Shown piece by piece: positions 26,558 through 35,734 of a stretch of 64,000 nucleotides of DNA. The notes below the pieces were generated by a model. It was given only the letters and a program-made list of their open reading frames with translations. It searched no databases and had not been told where the DNA came from. Position numbers and translations under genes: made by a program. Every line of letters begins with the position of its first letter. The stretch's first letter is position 1. This DNA comes from Poriferisphaera corsica. Its GTDB lineage: Bacteria; Planctomycetota; Phycisphaerae; Phycisphaerales; Phycisphaeraceae. Where the stretch lies: contig NZ_CP036425.1 of the NCBI RefSeq assembly GCF_007747445.1, forward strand, positions 2,526,175 through 2,590,174, read 5' to 3'.

Positions 26558-26668
26558 AAGTTAGAATCCTAGAATTCTGAGATTAGTTTAAATTACCGTA
26601 CATGCAGCAGTGTTATACTCTACCTGACAAAGGAGATAATGGCCGACTGATGACAAGCAACACGACTA

Positions 26669-27706
26669 CTAAAAACCCTTACCTCTACCCTTTATATCTG
26701 CCCACATCACACCACGCTCTGACTCAATCAATTCCTCTAAGCTATCCTCAATCTCATGTAAAAAATCCAATCCTGTCATCGCCTCCACCTCATCAATACT
26801 CACCACATACCTCTGCAAATCTATACCACTCACATTACTTCCCTTCTGAGGCAGGTAGAACGCCAGTACTTCTATGCCTCCATCCTTACTTCCTCTGACC
26901 AAGACCTTATAAAACCCATCAGGCCCCCAAACCTTTCGGCCACTCAAAAATGCGCGACCAATCGTCTTTCCTTCACCCTCAAACACAGGCCCCGTCAAAA
27001 CCCAAACCACACCATAATCACGTGCATATTCCGTACAGACCTCTTCTAATCTCAACCATGCCCGCTGATTTAGCACTCCCAACTGTGGCCAGACATTACT
27101 CGTATAAAACGAATCCCGAGCACTTGCTTCCCCCCATCCACGCGAATCATCAAACGAAACCATATGCCCTCTATCCCAAACCCGCTTCCCCTTCTCATTA
27201 TTATAATCCTTATGTTGACTAACCTGATACCCCTGTTTTTCTAGCCAACTATCCTTTTTAAAACGCCAGCCCTTTCGGCTAATCTCGCCCCCGCGATCCA
27301 CCATCTCAGCGGTCAATTTAATCCCTGTCCATCGTGACCCCAAAGCTCTACCATCATAATAGACTGAAAATCCATGATATTTCCTGACTCGCGTCACACC
27401 CTCAAGATGCCCCCTATACCCCGGCTCGCCAAACACCACATGCGGATACTCTAAACCTTGATCAAAGCTACCATCACCCCAATCAACCTGCTTTTTGATC
27501 ACCTCTTCAGTTATACCATCACGATCCTGATTCAAGCTTGGCGCCTCTACAAGCTTTTCAACTGAAACCGAGGCCCTACGATGATCCTGATTCTTTGAAA
27601 CACGCTCATAATCTATCCGCGTGTTAGTACCTTCAAATGCACATCCGCTTAAAGTGAAAATAAAAATGGTTACCAGACACATCCATACTTTTTGCGATCG
27701 TTTCAT
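26669..27706 (-). CDS. Lipoprotein with DNA/RNA non-specific endonuclease domain
   Basis: The 345-residue product starts with a lipoprotein signal peptide and lipobox (IFTLSGCAFEG, Cys near residue 22), so it should be anchored outside the cytoplasm. The C-terminal half is a NUC1/NucA (beta-beta-alpha metal) nuclease: WDRGHMVSFDDSRG with the general-base His, SFYTSNVWPQLGVLNQRAW with the Mg-binding Asn, then RLEEVCTEYARDYGVVWVLTG and PVFEGEGKTIG. DRGH is intact, so activity is expected. No immunity gene is visible; export itself may protect the cell, and nutrient scavenging of DNA is a likely role. AAGGGAT lies 7 bases before the ATG. Confidence 0.85.
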   Translation of the reverse strand: MKRSQKVWMCLVTIFIFTLSGCAFEGTNTRIDYERVSKNQDHRRASVSVEKLVEAPSLNQDRDGITEEVIKKQVDWGDGSFDQGLEYPHVVFGEPGYRGHLEGVTRVRKYHGFSVYYDGRALGSRWTGIKLTAEMVDRGGEISRKGWRFKKDSWLEKQGYQVSQHKDYNNEKGKRVWDRGHMVSFDDSRGWGEASARDSFYTSNVWPQLGVLNQRAWLRLEEVCTEYARDYGVVWVLTGPVFEGEGKTIGRAFLSGRKVWGPDGFYKVLVRGSKDGGIEVLAFYLPQKGSNVSGIDLQRYVVSIDEVEAMTGLDFLHEIEDSLEELIESERGVMWADIKGRGKGF

Positions 27707-27930
27707 CCGAATATCCCTTAATGAATACAGCCTCTGATTTCCCTCAGTAATTCAGAGTTTAACCCATTTTACGCGAGACCGTCCGTTAATATCGATGAAA
27801 TTAATATCCTCCTCCAAACCCATCGAATCAACTCCATCTTTAACGCAAGTTGTCTACACACACTTCAATCCCAAAGCTACAATTCACCATGAGATTGATA
27901 AATACAGATTGGTCTAGCGGAAGATCCACC

Positions 27931-28359
27931 ATGAAGCCAACCAATGTCTCGCCATGCGTCATAACCGATAAGCTAAATGAGTGCCGTAAGTTCTATACCA
28001 AGCACTTCGGTGCGACTATTACTTTCGATTGCGATTGGCTGATCAATCTGACCTTGAATACCTCAGATCGAGACGTCACCTCAATTCAATTCATGTCCCC
28101 TCGCTCCCCCCGGCAATCCCTCTTCCAGGGAAATGGATTAGCCTTCAACATCGACGTCCCATCCTCAGATGAATTTCACAAAAAACTTATCATACAAGCC
28201 GGACTTGAAATTGTCATGCCATTAGAAGATCATCCATGGGGCGATCGCGGCTTCTCCGTCAAAGATCCCGCAGGAATTCACATCTACATATATCACCTCA
28301 TTGAACCTTCAGATGAATACAAGCAATTCTTTACTGAGCCTGAAGAAACAACCTCATAG
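27931..28359 (+). CDS. VOC superfamily (glyoxalase/bleomycin resistance-like) protein
   Basis: The 142-residue protein has a vicinal-oxygen-chelate fold: VITDKLNECRKFYTKHFGAT, a strand with IQFMSPRSPRQ, LAFNIDVPSSDEFHKKLI and PLEDHPWGDRGFSVKDPAGI, then HIYIYHLI. The DPAG turn and the GxxxFxxxDPxG pattern are typical. The open frame extends upstream to 27850 with a TTG, but an ATG at 27931 preceded by GGAAG gives the normal family length and starts right at the fold. Substrate unknown; such proteins range from glyoxalases to antibiotic-binding proteins. Confidence 0.8.
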   Translation: MKPTNVSPCVITDKLNECRKFYTKHFGATITFDCDWLINLTLNTSDRDVTSIQFMSPRSPRQSLFQGNGLAFNIDVPSSDEFHKKLIIQAGLEIVMPLEDHPWGDRGFSVKDPAGIHIYIYHLIEPSDEYKQFFTEPEETTS

Positions 28360-28729
28360 CCACTTGAGTATCCCTTTCACACTCACACATACAAACAACC
28401 TCAAAACCACTCTTAATCGCATTTAAATCGACACTATCTATCGATTAGATATTATCGTCTACGCATCTACATAAATGGTCATTTCTATACGCCAACCATC
28501 AATCTTCTAGTCAACCCGATATACCCTTATAGAAGATAAAGAAATATTAATATTGCCTTAATTGTCTATTGCTTCAGCACCTTAACAATGGATATTCTGC
28601 ACACATACAAATAACAGTTTGAATGTATGAGTGACGACAGGCGACTCACCCTCTTGTTCACGGCGATCCCGCGCCAGTCCACAATCACACTCAATAATTT
28701 CTTTTACTTTCCTACAAGAGGACACTCAA
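28360..28729. other. Intergenic region before a PEP-CTERM gene
   Basis: A 370-base A/T-rich gap. No gene, repeat or clear RNA is seen. It should contain the promoter of the following gene; AGAGGA just before 28730 is its ribosome binding site. Confidence 0.4.
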
Positions 28730-29530
28730 ATGAGAAGTACCCAACTGCATAAACTCGCATACCTAACGATCGCAACCATCACACTCCTTGCAATAACGAC
28801 AAAATCACATGCCGGTTTTATGTTCGAATTCGACTACATCAATCAAGACGTCAATGCCACCGTCGCTAATGTCGGCGATGGAACACAAAAAGTCTACGCA
28901 TACTGGAAAGATAACACGCCTGATCTCAACCAACTCATGGGCACAAACAGCATGCGTGCCAGTCTTTGGCGTACTGACAAAAACGGTGATATCTCCAAAC
29001 ACTACGCCAGTGTCGTCGCCGACTTCGGCCACTCACTCGACAATACATTCATGGACGGGTTCGCTCGCATGACACTCGCCCGTGACACCCGTCGCGGCAT
29101 CTACCAGAATTTTGATTTCACTGACGCAGTTGCACCACTGAAAAAAATCGACGAGAAACTCGAATACATCTTCTCCAAATACATGAAGCAAAACGGCAAA
29201 GGTTTCCTCGGCTGGTCTGAAAATATGGTACTCGGCGGCGTCTGGGCCATCCTCAAAAAAGCCATCCCCCAACTTGAAATCGCCGCACCCATCATCGACC
29301 CTCTCGCATCCGGTGCTGGCTGGGATGCCTACATCCCAAGCTTCGACGCACTCTACGACAACTACGATATTACCGGCCCACCACTCAATATCATGCCCGA
29401 ACGAACCTTCGTAGAGCTGCCTAACACACCAACCCCCGCAGTCCCCGAACCCGCATCCGCCACACTCATACTCCTCGGCTTCTCTGCCCTCATCACACGC
29501 CCTCGCCGATCATCTCGCCTCGCAGCATAG
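28730..29530 (+). CDS. PEP-CTERM sorting domain protein
   Basis: The 266-residue product has a signal peptide (LAYLTIATITLLAITTKSHA). A domain of unknown family follows, and the C-terminal PEP-CTERM tail has VPEPAS, a hydrophobic helix (ATLILLGFSALI) and a basic end (RPRRSSRLAA). PEP-CTERM proteins are cut and re-anchored by exosortase at the cell surface. The mature part has an acidic/aromatic first half (FEFDYINQDVNATVANVGDG) and a helical middle. I use the ATG at 28730 with AGAGGA upstream; the frame continues upstream to 28631 without coding character. A terminator follows. No exosortase gene lies in the window. Confidence 0.85.
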   Translation: MRSTQLHKLAYLTIATITLLAITTKSHAGFMFEFDYINQDVNATVANVGDGTQKVYAYWKDNTPDLNQLMGTNSMRASLWRTDKNGDISKHYASVVADFGHSLDNTFMDGFARMTLARDTRRGIYQNFDFTDAVAPLKKIDEKLEYIFSKYMKQNGKGFLGWSENMVLGGVWAILKKAIPQLEIAAPIIDPLASGAGWDAYIPSFDALYDNYDITGPPLNIMPERTFVELPNTPTPAVPEPASATLILLGFSALITRPRRSSRLAA

Positions 29531-29558
29531 ACGCTCTCTCTCAAATCTCTTCGCACAT

Positions 29559-29584
29559 AAGAGCCACTTCTCGTGGCTCTTTAT
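29559..29584 (+). terminator. Terminator after the PEP-CTERM gene
   Basis: An 8-bp stem (AGAGCCAC/GTGGCTCT) with a 5-base loop is followed by TTTAT. Confidence 0.75.
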
Positions 29585-29602
29585 CATTGAAAGTAACAAA
29601 TT

Positions 29603-29633
29603 AAAAACCCGCTCATTGCAAACAATGAACGGG
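29603..29633 (-). terminator. Terminator after ilvC
   Basis: On the minus strand the stem CCCGTTCATTG/CAATGAGCGGG with a 4-base loop is followed by TTTTT, 55 bases after the ilvC stop codon. Confidence 0.85.
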
Positions 29634-29687
29634 CCTTATATTCGCTATTAAATTAGAACAATTTTCGCTCTAACCTTAGCTCGCAAT

Positions 29688-30692
29688 TTACATCTCAACG
29701 GGATCGAGCCAAGGCATCATGCTGCGAAGCTCTTTGCCAACCTGCTCGACAGGATGATTGCGATCTTTTTCTTTCTGCTGTTTAAACCAAGGGAAGCCCT
29801 TTTCATAGTCATCGCGGAACGCTTTCGCAAAGCCGCCATCCTGAATATGCTTCAGTGCATCAGCCATACGCTTCTTCGTATCAGCATCAACAATCTTCGG
29901 ACCGGTGTAGTAGTCACCGAATTCCGCCGTGTTTGAGATCGAATAACGCATGTAGTTCAAACCACCGCGTTTGATCAAGTTGATAATCAACTCAAGTTCA
30001 TGACAAACTTCAAAGTATGCCATCTCTGGTGGGTAACCAGCTTCAGTCAAAACTTCAAAGCCATTCTTGATCATCTCACTTAAGCCGCCGCACAGAACAA
30101 CCTGCTCGCCGAACAAGTCAGTCTCGCACTCGTCCTTAAAGCTAGTGACCATGATGCCGCCCTTGCCGCCGCCAACGCCAATAGCCCAAGCCATCGCAAC
30201 ATCTTTCGCCTTGCCGTCTGCATCCTGATGGATCGACATCAAGCTAGGCACGCCGCCGCCTTTTTCAAATTCCCAGCGAACCGTGTGACCCGGGCCCTTT
30301 GGAGCAACCATCACAACATTGACATTCTTAGGGGGCTCAATTGTCGTGAAGTGAATATTGAAGCCGTGCGTAAAGCCAAGCGTCATGCCGTCCTTCAAGT
30401 GTGGAACAACTGACTTCTCATAAACTTCAGGCTGAACTTCATCCGGAAGCGTAAAGATCACAACATCAGCCTGCTTCACAGCCTCATCGACTGGCAGCGG
30501 ATCAAAGCCATGCTCGATCGCTAGCTTACCGTTAGCCGACTCGCGGCGGTTCGCGACGATGACCTTAACGCCTGAATCACGAAGGTTTTGCGCGTGAGCG
30601 TGGCCCTGACTGCCATAGCCGAGTACAGCCACAGTCTTGCCAGCCAGCCCGTCCAGAGAGCCGTCTTTGTCATACAGTGTTTCGATTGCCAT
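29688..30692 (-). CDS. ilvC: Ketol-acid reductoisomerase (class I)
   Basis: IlvC converts acetolactate or acetohydroxybutyrate to the dihydroxy acid in branched-chain amino acid synthesis, using NAD(P)H and Mg. The 334-residue product has the dinucleotide motif VAVLGYGSQGHAHAQNLRDS and the cofactor-specificity loop VIVANRRES (Arg and Ser favour NADPH). It also has the substrate motifs MVAPKGPGHTVRWEFEKGGG, FKDECETDLFGEQVVLCGG and YPPEMAYFEVCHELELI, and a normal-length class I C-terminus. I use the ATG at 30692 (GGAG 10-12 bases upstream) rather than the open extension to 30740. Confidence 0.96.
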   Translation of the reverse strand: MAIETLYDKDGSLDGLAGKTVAVLGYGSQGHAHAQNLRDSGVKVIVANRRESANGKLAIEHGFDPLPVDEAVKQADVVIFTLPDEVQPEVYEKSVVPHLKDGMTLGFTHGFNIHFTTIEPPKNVNVVMVAPKGPGHTVRWEFEKGGGVPSLMSIHQDADGKAKDVAMAWAIGVGGGKGGIMVTSFKDECETDLFGEQVVLCGGLSEMIKNGFEVLTEAGYPPEMAYFEVCHELELIINLIKRGGLNYMRYSISNTAEFGDYYTGPKIVDADTKKRMADALKHIQDGGFAKAFRDDYEKGFPWFKQQKEKDRNHPVEQVGKELRSMMPWLDPVEM

Positions 30693-30934
30693 TTTGGTAA
30701 TTCTCCGTAGTCTGATCCCTGCCCCATCCATTTGAGTCACACAATCTATACTTGATACGCCATTTAGACAAATCAGCCGCTCACTTTTCCCAATTCAAGA
30801 CTACCTCTCATACCCCAAAATCATACCCAATTCATACCCTCAATCGTGCCATAAGTGTTTGCCGGTCATCAACATGAGGCAAGCTCGACATACAATATTT
30901 ATCGCTCTCACTCCCCCTGCCACCATCCATTTAC

Positions 30935-31693
30935 CTACTCGCCCAACAGTGCCGGATGATCCACATACCAGACCAGCTCACCGAGCTCAGGCTTAATCCC
31001 CGAAATCGGCACATTATGCACGTCCTGATGCCCCAATTGATTCAATGTCGCGACACGCTCTAGCGCATCAAATTTTTTCTTCCCCGTCACCAGCACAGCC
31101 AAATATCGCGCAGCATTCAATAACGGAAACGTCATCGTCACCCGATCCGGCGGCGTCACATTCGCCCCCTCATTGATCACAATCAGTCGATCCGTCTCAT
31201 CAATTGCCCCTGAATTCGGAAACAGCGACGCCGTATGACAATCATCACCCATTCCGAGCACCACAAAATCCAAACGCAACTCCCCTACCTCACCATCAGC
31301 TTCACCAAACACCTTCCGCAATTCAATCTCATAATCATCATCCGCATGATCCGCCGCCGCATGCATCGAATGGATCTGCTCATCCGGAATTGGCACGTGA
31401 GCCACCAATGACTCCCTAATCATCTTGATATTCGACTTATCATCATGCTCATCCACCCGTCGTTCATCCACAATCCACACATGCGTCTGCTCCCACGGTA
31501 TCCCACGGTACCTCGGATCAATAATCAAATCCGTATAAAACGGCTCAGGCGTCGACCCACCCGACAACGCTAAATGAAACACACCACGATCCTTTATCGC
31601 CTTCTGCGAATGCGCAATCAGTGCAATCGCCAATTCATGATAAAGATCATCTTTCTCTTTTGTGTGAACGATTTTTCCTGGAAGTTTCAGCAT
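30935..31693 (-). CDS. pgl: 6-phosphogluconolactonase
   Basis: Pgl hydrolyses 6-phosphogluconolactone, the second step of the oxidative pentose phosphate pathway. The 252-residue product has the SugarP_isomerase/Pgl fold: FHLALSGGSTPEPFYTDLI, THVWIVDERRVDEHDDKSN, LDFVVLGMGDDCHTASLFPN and RVTMTFPLLNAARYLAVLVT. It lies 82 bases after zwf on the same strand, so both steps are expected to be co-expressed. Confidence 0.93.
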   Translation of the reverse strand: MLKLPGKIVHTKEKDDLYHELAIALIAHSQKAIKDRGVFHLALSGGSTPEPFYTDLIIDPRYRGIPWEQTHVWIVDERRVDEHDDKSNIKMIRESLVAHVPIPDEQIHSMHAAADHADDDYEIELRKVFGEADGEVGELRLDFVVLGMGDDCHTASLFPNSGAIDETDRLIVINEGANVTPPDRVTMTFPLLNAARYLAVLVTGKKKFDALERVATLNQLGHQDVHNVPISGIKPELGELVWYVDHPALLGE

Positions 31694-31760
31694 GTTCTTA
31701 ATTTCTGCAATCTATGCCTTAGCAAGCTTGTCGCCTGCTTCTTTCATCTCAATACTCAAC

Positions 31761-31775
31761 CTAATCAACGATTAG
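31761..31775. repeat. CTAAT-N5-ATTAG stop-associated motif at the zwf end
   Basis: CTAATCAACGATTAG abuts the zwf stop codon (TAA, 31776-31778). An identical 15-base sequence overlaps the fumC stop codon at 37781-37795. Confidence 0.5.
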
Positions 31776-33296
31776 TTAATAGTTATGCCAATACCGGTTA
31801 TCTCTCGCCATCATAATATCTGCTGCCGATGGCCCCCATGTCCCTGCATTATAATTCGGCAAATCATCCTGCGGATTATCCTTCCAATAATCCAACACCG
31901 GCTGCACAGCATTCCATGAAATCTCAATCTCATCACGATGCTTAAACAGCATCTGATCACCACGCAGCACATCATTCAGCAAAATCGCATAACCATCCGA
32001 TGGCTTCACCTGCCACTGCTTAATGTAATCAAAATCCATCACCACGTCTTTAATATTCATCCCAAGCCCTGGCACTTTCCCCTCAAACCTCAGCCGGATC
32101 CCCTCATTCGGATGCACATTGATAATGATCTGATTCGCCTTCAACTTCTTCGTCTGTTCCTTAAACAAGCAGTGCGGCGTCGGTTTAAAGTAAATCACAA
32201 TCTCCGTCTTCTTCTCAGCCATCGCCTTCCCCGACCTCAAATAAAACGGCACACCACCCCACCGCCACGTATCAATATACAACTGCAACGCCGCAAACGT
32301 ATCCGTCTGCGATTCCTCATCAACACCCTTCTCATCCCGATACCCAATCACAGGCTCCCCACCAATCTGTCCCTGCCCATACTGACCCCGCACCGCAATC
32401 TGTGGCACATCGTCATACTTCGGAATCCGAAGCGCCTTAAATATCTTGTTCTTTTCCGTCCTGATATCATCCGCTTCAAACGCCACCGGCGGCTCCATCG
32501 CCATAAACGACAACACCTGCAATAAATGCGACTGAATCATATCGCGCATCGCCCCACCAGCAGGTGAATCGTAATACGCACCCCTGCCCTCAACACCCAC
32601 CGTCTCTGTCGCCGTAATCTGAACATGATCAATATACTCACGGTTCCAGAGTGGCTCGAACAGTGAATTCGCAAACCTCACCACCAACAAATTCTGTACC
32701 AATTCCTTACCCAGGTAATGATCTATCCGATAGATAGACTCTTCATCAAATACCGCCGCTAACGTCTGATTCAACTTCACAGCCGACGCGGGATCAGACC
32801 CAAACGGCTTCTCAACCACAATCCGCTGCCATGGCACATCATCCGACAAGGAACAGAACCGTCGCCCCTCCGTCACCAACTCCGCCTTCCCAATATTCGT
32901 AATGATCGGCTCAAAAAATTGTGGGCCAACCGACAAGTAAAATATCCGGTTATCACCTAAATCATGCTTCTTCGCCAGATCGCACATATACCCCTTGATA
33001 TCGCCCCAATCAGCCTCCGCCGTCGAGTCCCCCGCGTGATAATAAAGATGCTTCGAAAACTCACCCCACTTCGCCTTGTCGTAACTCCCCTCTGAAAACT
33101 CATACAGCTCGTCACGATACTTCTCATCCGAGTATGCTGTGCGCGCAATACCCAAGATCGCAAAATTGGCCGGCAACTGATTCGTATCCCACAACGAATA
33201 CAGCGCAGGAATCAACTTCCGCTTCGTCAAGTCACCCGACGCTCCAAATATCACAATCAAACAATTCGATCGCGGCTTCGTATTCTGATTAGGCAT
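31776..33296 (-). CDS. zwf: Glucose-6-phosphate 1-dehydrogenase
   Basis: Zwf oxidises glucose 6-phosphate to 6-phosphogluconolactone and makes NADPH. The 506-residue product has the coenzyme motif IFGASGDLTKRKLIPALYSL near the N-terminus, PWQRIVVEKPFGSD, the active-site RIDHYLGKELVQN (catalytic His) and DHVQITATETVGVEGRGAYY. It also has PFYLRSGKAM and the C-terminal sugar-binding segments. It leads a zwf-pgl pair on the minus strand. Confidence 0.97.
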   Translation of the reverse strand: MPNQNTKPRSNCLIVIFGASGDLTKRKLIPALYSLWDTNQLPANFAILGIARTAYSDEKYRDELYEFSEGSYDKAKWGEFSKHLYYHAGDSTAEADWGDIKGYMCDLAKKHDLGDNRIFYLSVGPQFFEPIITNIGKAELVTEGRRFCSLSDDVPWQRIVVEKPFGSDPASAVKLNQTLAAVFDEESIYRIDHYLGKELVQNLLVVRFANSLFEPLWNREYIDHVQITATETVGVEGRGAYYDSPAGGAMRDMIQSHLLQVLSFMAMEPPVAFEADDIRTEKNKIFKALRIPKYDDVPQIAVRGQYGQGQIGGEPVIGYRDEKGVDEESQTDTFAALQLYIDTWRWGGVPFYLRSGKAMAEKKTEIVIYFKPTPHCLFKEQTKKLKANQIIINVHPNEGIRLRFEGKVPGLGMNIKDVVMDFDYIKQWQVKPSDGYAILLNDVLRGDQMLFKHRDEIEISWNAVQPVLDYWKDNPQDDLPNYNAGTWGPSAADIMMARDNRYWHNY

Positions 33297-33490
33297 AAAT
33301 TTTCTCGCGTTTCTTTTACTGCGTTCCCGCGTGGATCATAAACCCCTGTGACCAGTCCGACAAGGCAAGCCGACTTTTGCGCACGTTATAGGCCCTCACC
33401 ATCAGGATCATTACACTGATGACTTCTTTTCTATCGGTTTTATTTCAATCACTCGTAAAGAACCAAGAAATGCCCCATTCCCTCACTCAC

Positions 33491-33520
33491 TTCAAGCCCA
33501 TGACCGCCGGCCATTGGATG
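33491..33520 (-). repeat. Degenerate REP-like element
   Basis: On the minus strand it ends in GGTCATGGGCTTGAAG, matching the 3' flank of the REP-like hairpins at 35.6, 45.3 and 48.1 kb, and is followed by G-runs. The stem is poorly conserved. Confidence 0.35.
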
Positions 33521-33609
33521 TCGTACAACCAACACCCCCTCCCGTCAAAGCCAATCCCAATCAACCTCAAACCCACGCCCCCATGCACTTCCAATCCCAA
33601 GCGTTTCTC

Positions 33610-33632
33610 GCACTAGCACTAACAACTAGCAC
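33610..33632 (+). repeat. TAGCACTA dispersed repeat, copy 3 (after mnmG)
   Basis: CACTAGCACTAACAACTAGC and the next bases are identical over about 22 positions to the minus-strand sequence at 6768-6800. It lies 5 bases past the mnmG stop codon. Confidence 0.65.
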
Positions 33633-33637
33633 TTCCT

Positions 33638-35509
33638 TCAAACCCGCGCAAGCGCCACTGAAACCACCATCAAGTCCGCCGGCGTCACACCCGCCAACCG
33701 CGCCGCCTGCCCCAATGTCGCTGGAGCAAACTTATTCAGCGTCTGCGCAGCCTCATTCCGCAACCCCGTAATATCCGTGTAATCCAAATCCATCGGAATC
33801 GGCATCGCTTCCTGTGCCGCCAACTTATCAATCTGACGCTTATGCCGACCGATATAACCCGCATATTGCAAATCAGCCAACACCGTCGTCACCAAATCCT
33901 CATTCAGCGACGCATCACCTAACCCATGTTCCATCCCACCCAGCTTCGCAAGAAACTCACCACAGCTAAGCTGCGGCCTGCTCGCAGACCGCATTAGCGT
34001 ATCACCATCTAATCGCGTGTTAGTCATATACGCTTCCAAAGCCTCACGCGCCTTCCTCTTTCGTTCAAAATGCTCATACCGCGTATCATCCACCAACCCC
34101 AACTCCCTCCCCAACGGCGTCAGTCTGAAGTCTGTATTATCCGCACGAAGCAACAAGCGATACTCCGCCCGTGATGTAAACATCCGGTACGGCTCCCTGG
34201 GTATCTTCGTCACCAAATCATCCATCAACACACCCAAATACGCCTGATCGCGTGTAAACCGCACCAAATCATCACCACCATTAAACCTCACCGCATTCAT
34301 CCCCGCCAACATCCCCTGCGCCCCCGCCTCTTCATACCCTGACGTCCCATTGATCTGCCCCGCCAAAAACAGCCCCGGCGCAGTCTTCACCATCGTCGTC
34401 GCATCAATCTGATGCGGCCACACCATGTCATACTCAATCGCATAACCATGACGCAAAATCACCGCCCGCTCACACCCCGGCATCGCATTCACAACCTGCT
34501 GCTGAATATCCGCTGGCAGCGACGTCGAAATCCCATTGCAATAAATCTCGTCCGTCGACAATGACTCAGGCTCTAAAAACACATGATGCGAATGCCGATC
34601 CGCAAACCGCACAACCTTGTCCTCAATCGAAGGACAATACCGCGGCCCAGCCGTCTCAATCTGACCGTTATACATCGGCGCACGATCCAAATTCGCCCGG
34701 ATCAGTTCATGCGACTTCTCACACGTATGCGTAATCCAACAATCCACCTGCTTCTGTTTCGGAAACCCGCTCCGTTCCGTCAAATCTGAAAACGGCACAG
34801 GATTCTCATCACCCGGCTGACGTTCCAATGACGAAAAATCAATCGTCTTCACATCAATCCGTGGCGGAGTCCCCGTCTTCAACCGCCCCAACTCCAACCC
34901 CAACTTCTGTAATGCGCCTGAAATCGGATACGCAGCCGCCTCACCCACTCTTCCCCCTTTCGTCTGACTTTCACCCGTATGCATCAGCCCCCGCATAAAC
35001 GTCCCCGTCGTCAAAATCAACGACTTCGTTCGCAGCGTCACGTTCTTCCCACCACTCGAATACGTCACCCCTTCAATCCGTTTCGTCACCGCATCAAAAT
35101 GGATGTCGTCAATCGTCCCCGCAATGATGTCCAGATTCTCCCGCGTCCCCAATAACCGTTGCACCTCGGCTGCATACAAATATTTATCCGCCTGCGCTCG
35201 CGGCCCACGCACCGCCGGCCCCTTCGATAAATTCAAAATCCGAAACTGAATCCCCGTCCGATCAATCGCCAACCCCATCAAGCCCCCCAGCGCATCAATC
35301 TCCCGAACCATCTGCCCCTTCGCCAAACCACCAATCGCCGGATTACAAGACATCACCCCAATCGTCCCCGGATCGATCGTAATCAGCGCAACTCTCCCCC
35401 CCTGCTCTCTCGTCAGGTTCGCCGCAGCCCACGCAGCCTCCGCCCCCGCATGCCCGCCACCAACGACGATCACGTCATAACTGTCCAGTTGTTTCTGATT
35501 ATTAGTCAT
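33638..35509 (-). CDS. mnmG: tRNA uridine-5-carboxymethylaminomethyl modification enzyme MnmG
   Basis: MnmG (GidA) is the FAD protein that, with MnmE, makes cmnm5U at the wobble position of certain tRNAs. The 623-residue product has the FAD motif DVIVVGGGHAGAEAAWAA, MSCNPAIGGLAKGQMVREID, FRILNLSKGPAVRGPRAQAD, LTTGTFMRGLMHTGE, GRLKTGTPPRID, GQINGTSGYEEAGAQGMLAG and FTSRAEYRLLLRADNTDFRL. I start at the ATG 35509; the frame extends 14 codons further. A TATAAT hexamer sits 8 bases before this ATG, so the mRNA may have little or no leader. Its partner mnmE is at 59.2 kb. Confidence 0.96.
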   Translation of the reverse strand: MTNNQKQLDSYDVIVVGGGHAGAEAAWAAANLTREQGGRVALITIDPGTIGVMSCNPAIGGLAKGQMVREIDALGGLMGLAIDRTGIQFRILNLSKGPAVRGPRAQADKYLYAAEVQRLLGTRENLDIIAGTIDDIHFDAVTKRIEGVTYSSGGKNVTLRTKSLILTTGTFMRGLMHTGESQTKGGRVGEAAAYPISGALQKLGLELGRLKTGTPPRIDVKTIDFSSLERQPGDENPVPFSDLTERSGFPKQKQVDCWITHTCEKSHELIRANLDRAPMYNGQIETAGPRYCPSIEDKVVRFADRHSHHVFLEPESLSTDEIYCNGISTSLPADIQQQVVNAMPGCERAVILRHGYAIEYDMVWPHQIDATTMVKTAPGLFLAGQINGTSGYEEAGAQGMLAGMNAVRFNGGDDLVRFTRDQAYLGVLMDDLVTKIPREPYRMFTSRAEYRLLLRADNTDFRLTPLGRELGLVDDTRYEHFERKRKAREALEAYMTNTRLDGDTLMRSASRPQLSCGEFLAKLGGMEHGLGDASLNEDLVTTVLADLQYAGYIGRHKRQIDKLAAQEAMPIPMDLDYTDITGLRNEAAQTLNKFAPATLGQAARLAGVTPADLMVVSVALARV

Positions 35510-35570
35510 GGGTGAGGGATTATACAGAGGATCTGCCCCCAAGAAAATCAATCCCCCCGCATTCCCACCA

Positions 35571-35600
35571 CAAGCCCGTCACCGCCGGTGGCGGGGTGTT
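35571..35600 (-). repeat. REP-like hairpin element, class 1
   Basis: On the minus strand it reads AACACCCCGCCACC, a GGC loop, then the other arm GGTGACGGG and CTTGTGG; one mismatch breaks the 9-bp stem. G-runs follow on the CTTG side. It sits between the divergent mnmG and MgtE-like genes. Confidence 0.65.
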
Positions 35601-35734
35601 CTCCCAAACATCTTCCTATCCCCTGCAACTCCACAAAACTCCCGACATTCCCCACCCGCCTATCATTCCCCGCCGATTCTGCCGATCAGACCCATACAGC
35701 GGTTCAATCTCTCTCAATATGAAGGAAAAGGTGA

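Larger units (their letters stand above)
33297..33637. other. Intergenic region with two repeat remnants
   Basis: The 341-base gap between mnmG and zwf contains a degenerate REP-like element (33491-33520), a C-rich stretch and a TAGCACTA repeat (33610-33632). No gene is seen. The zwf promoter should lie here. Confidence 0.5.
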
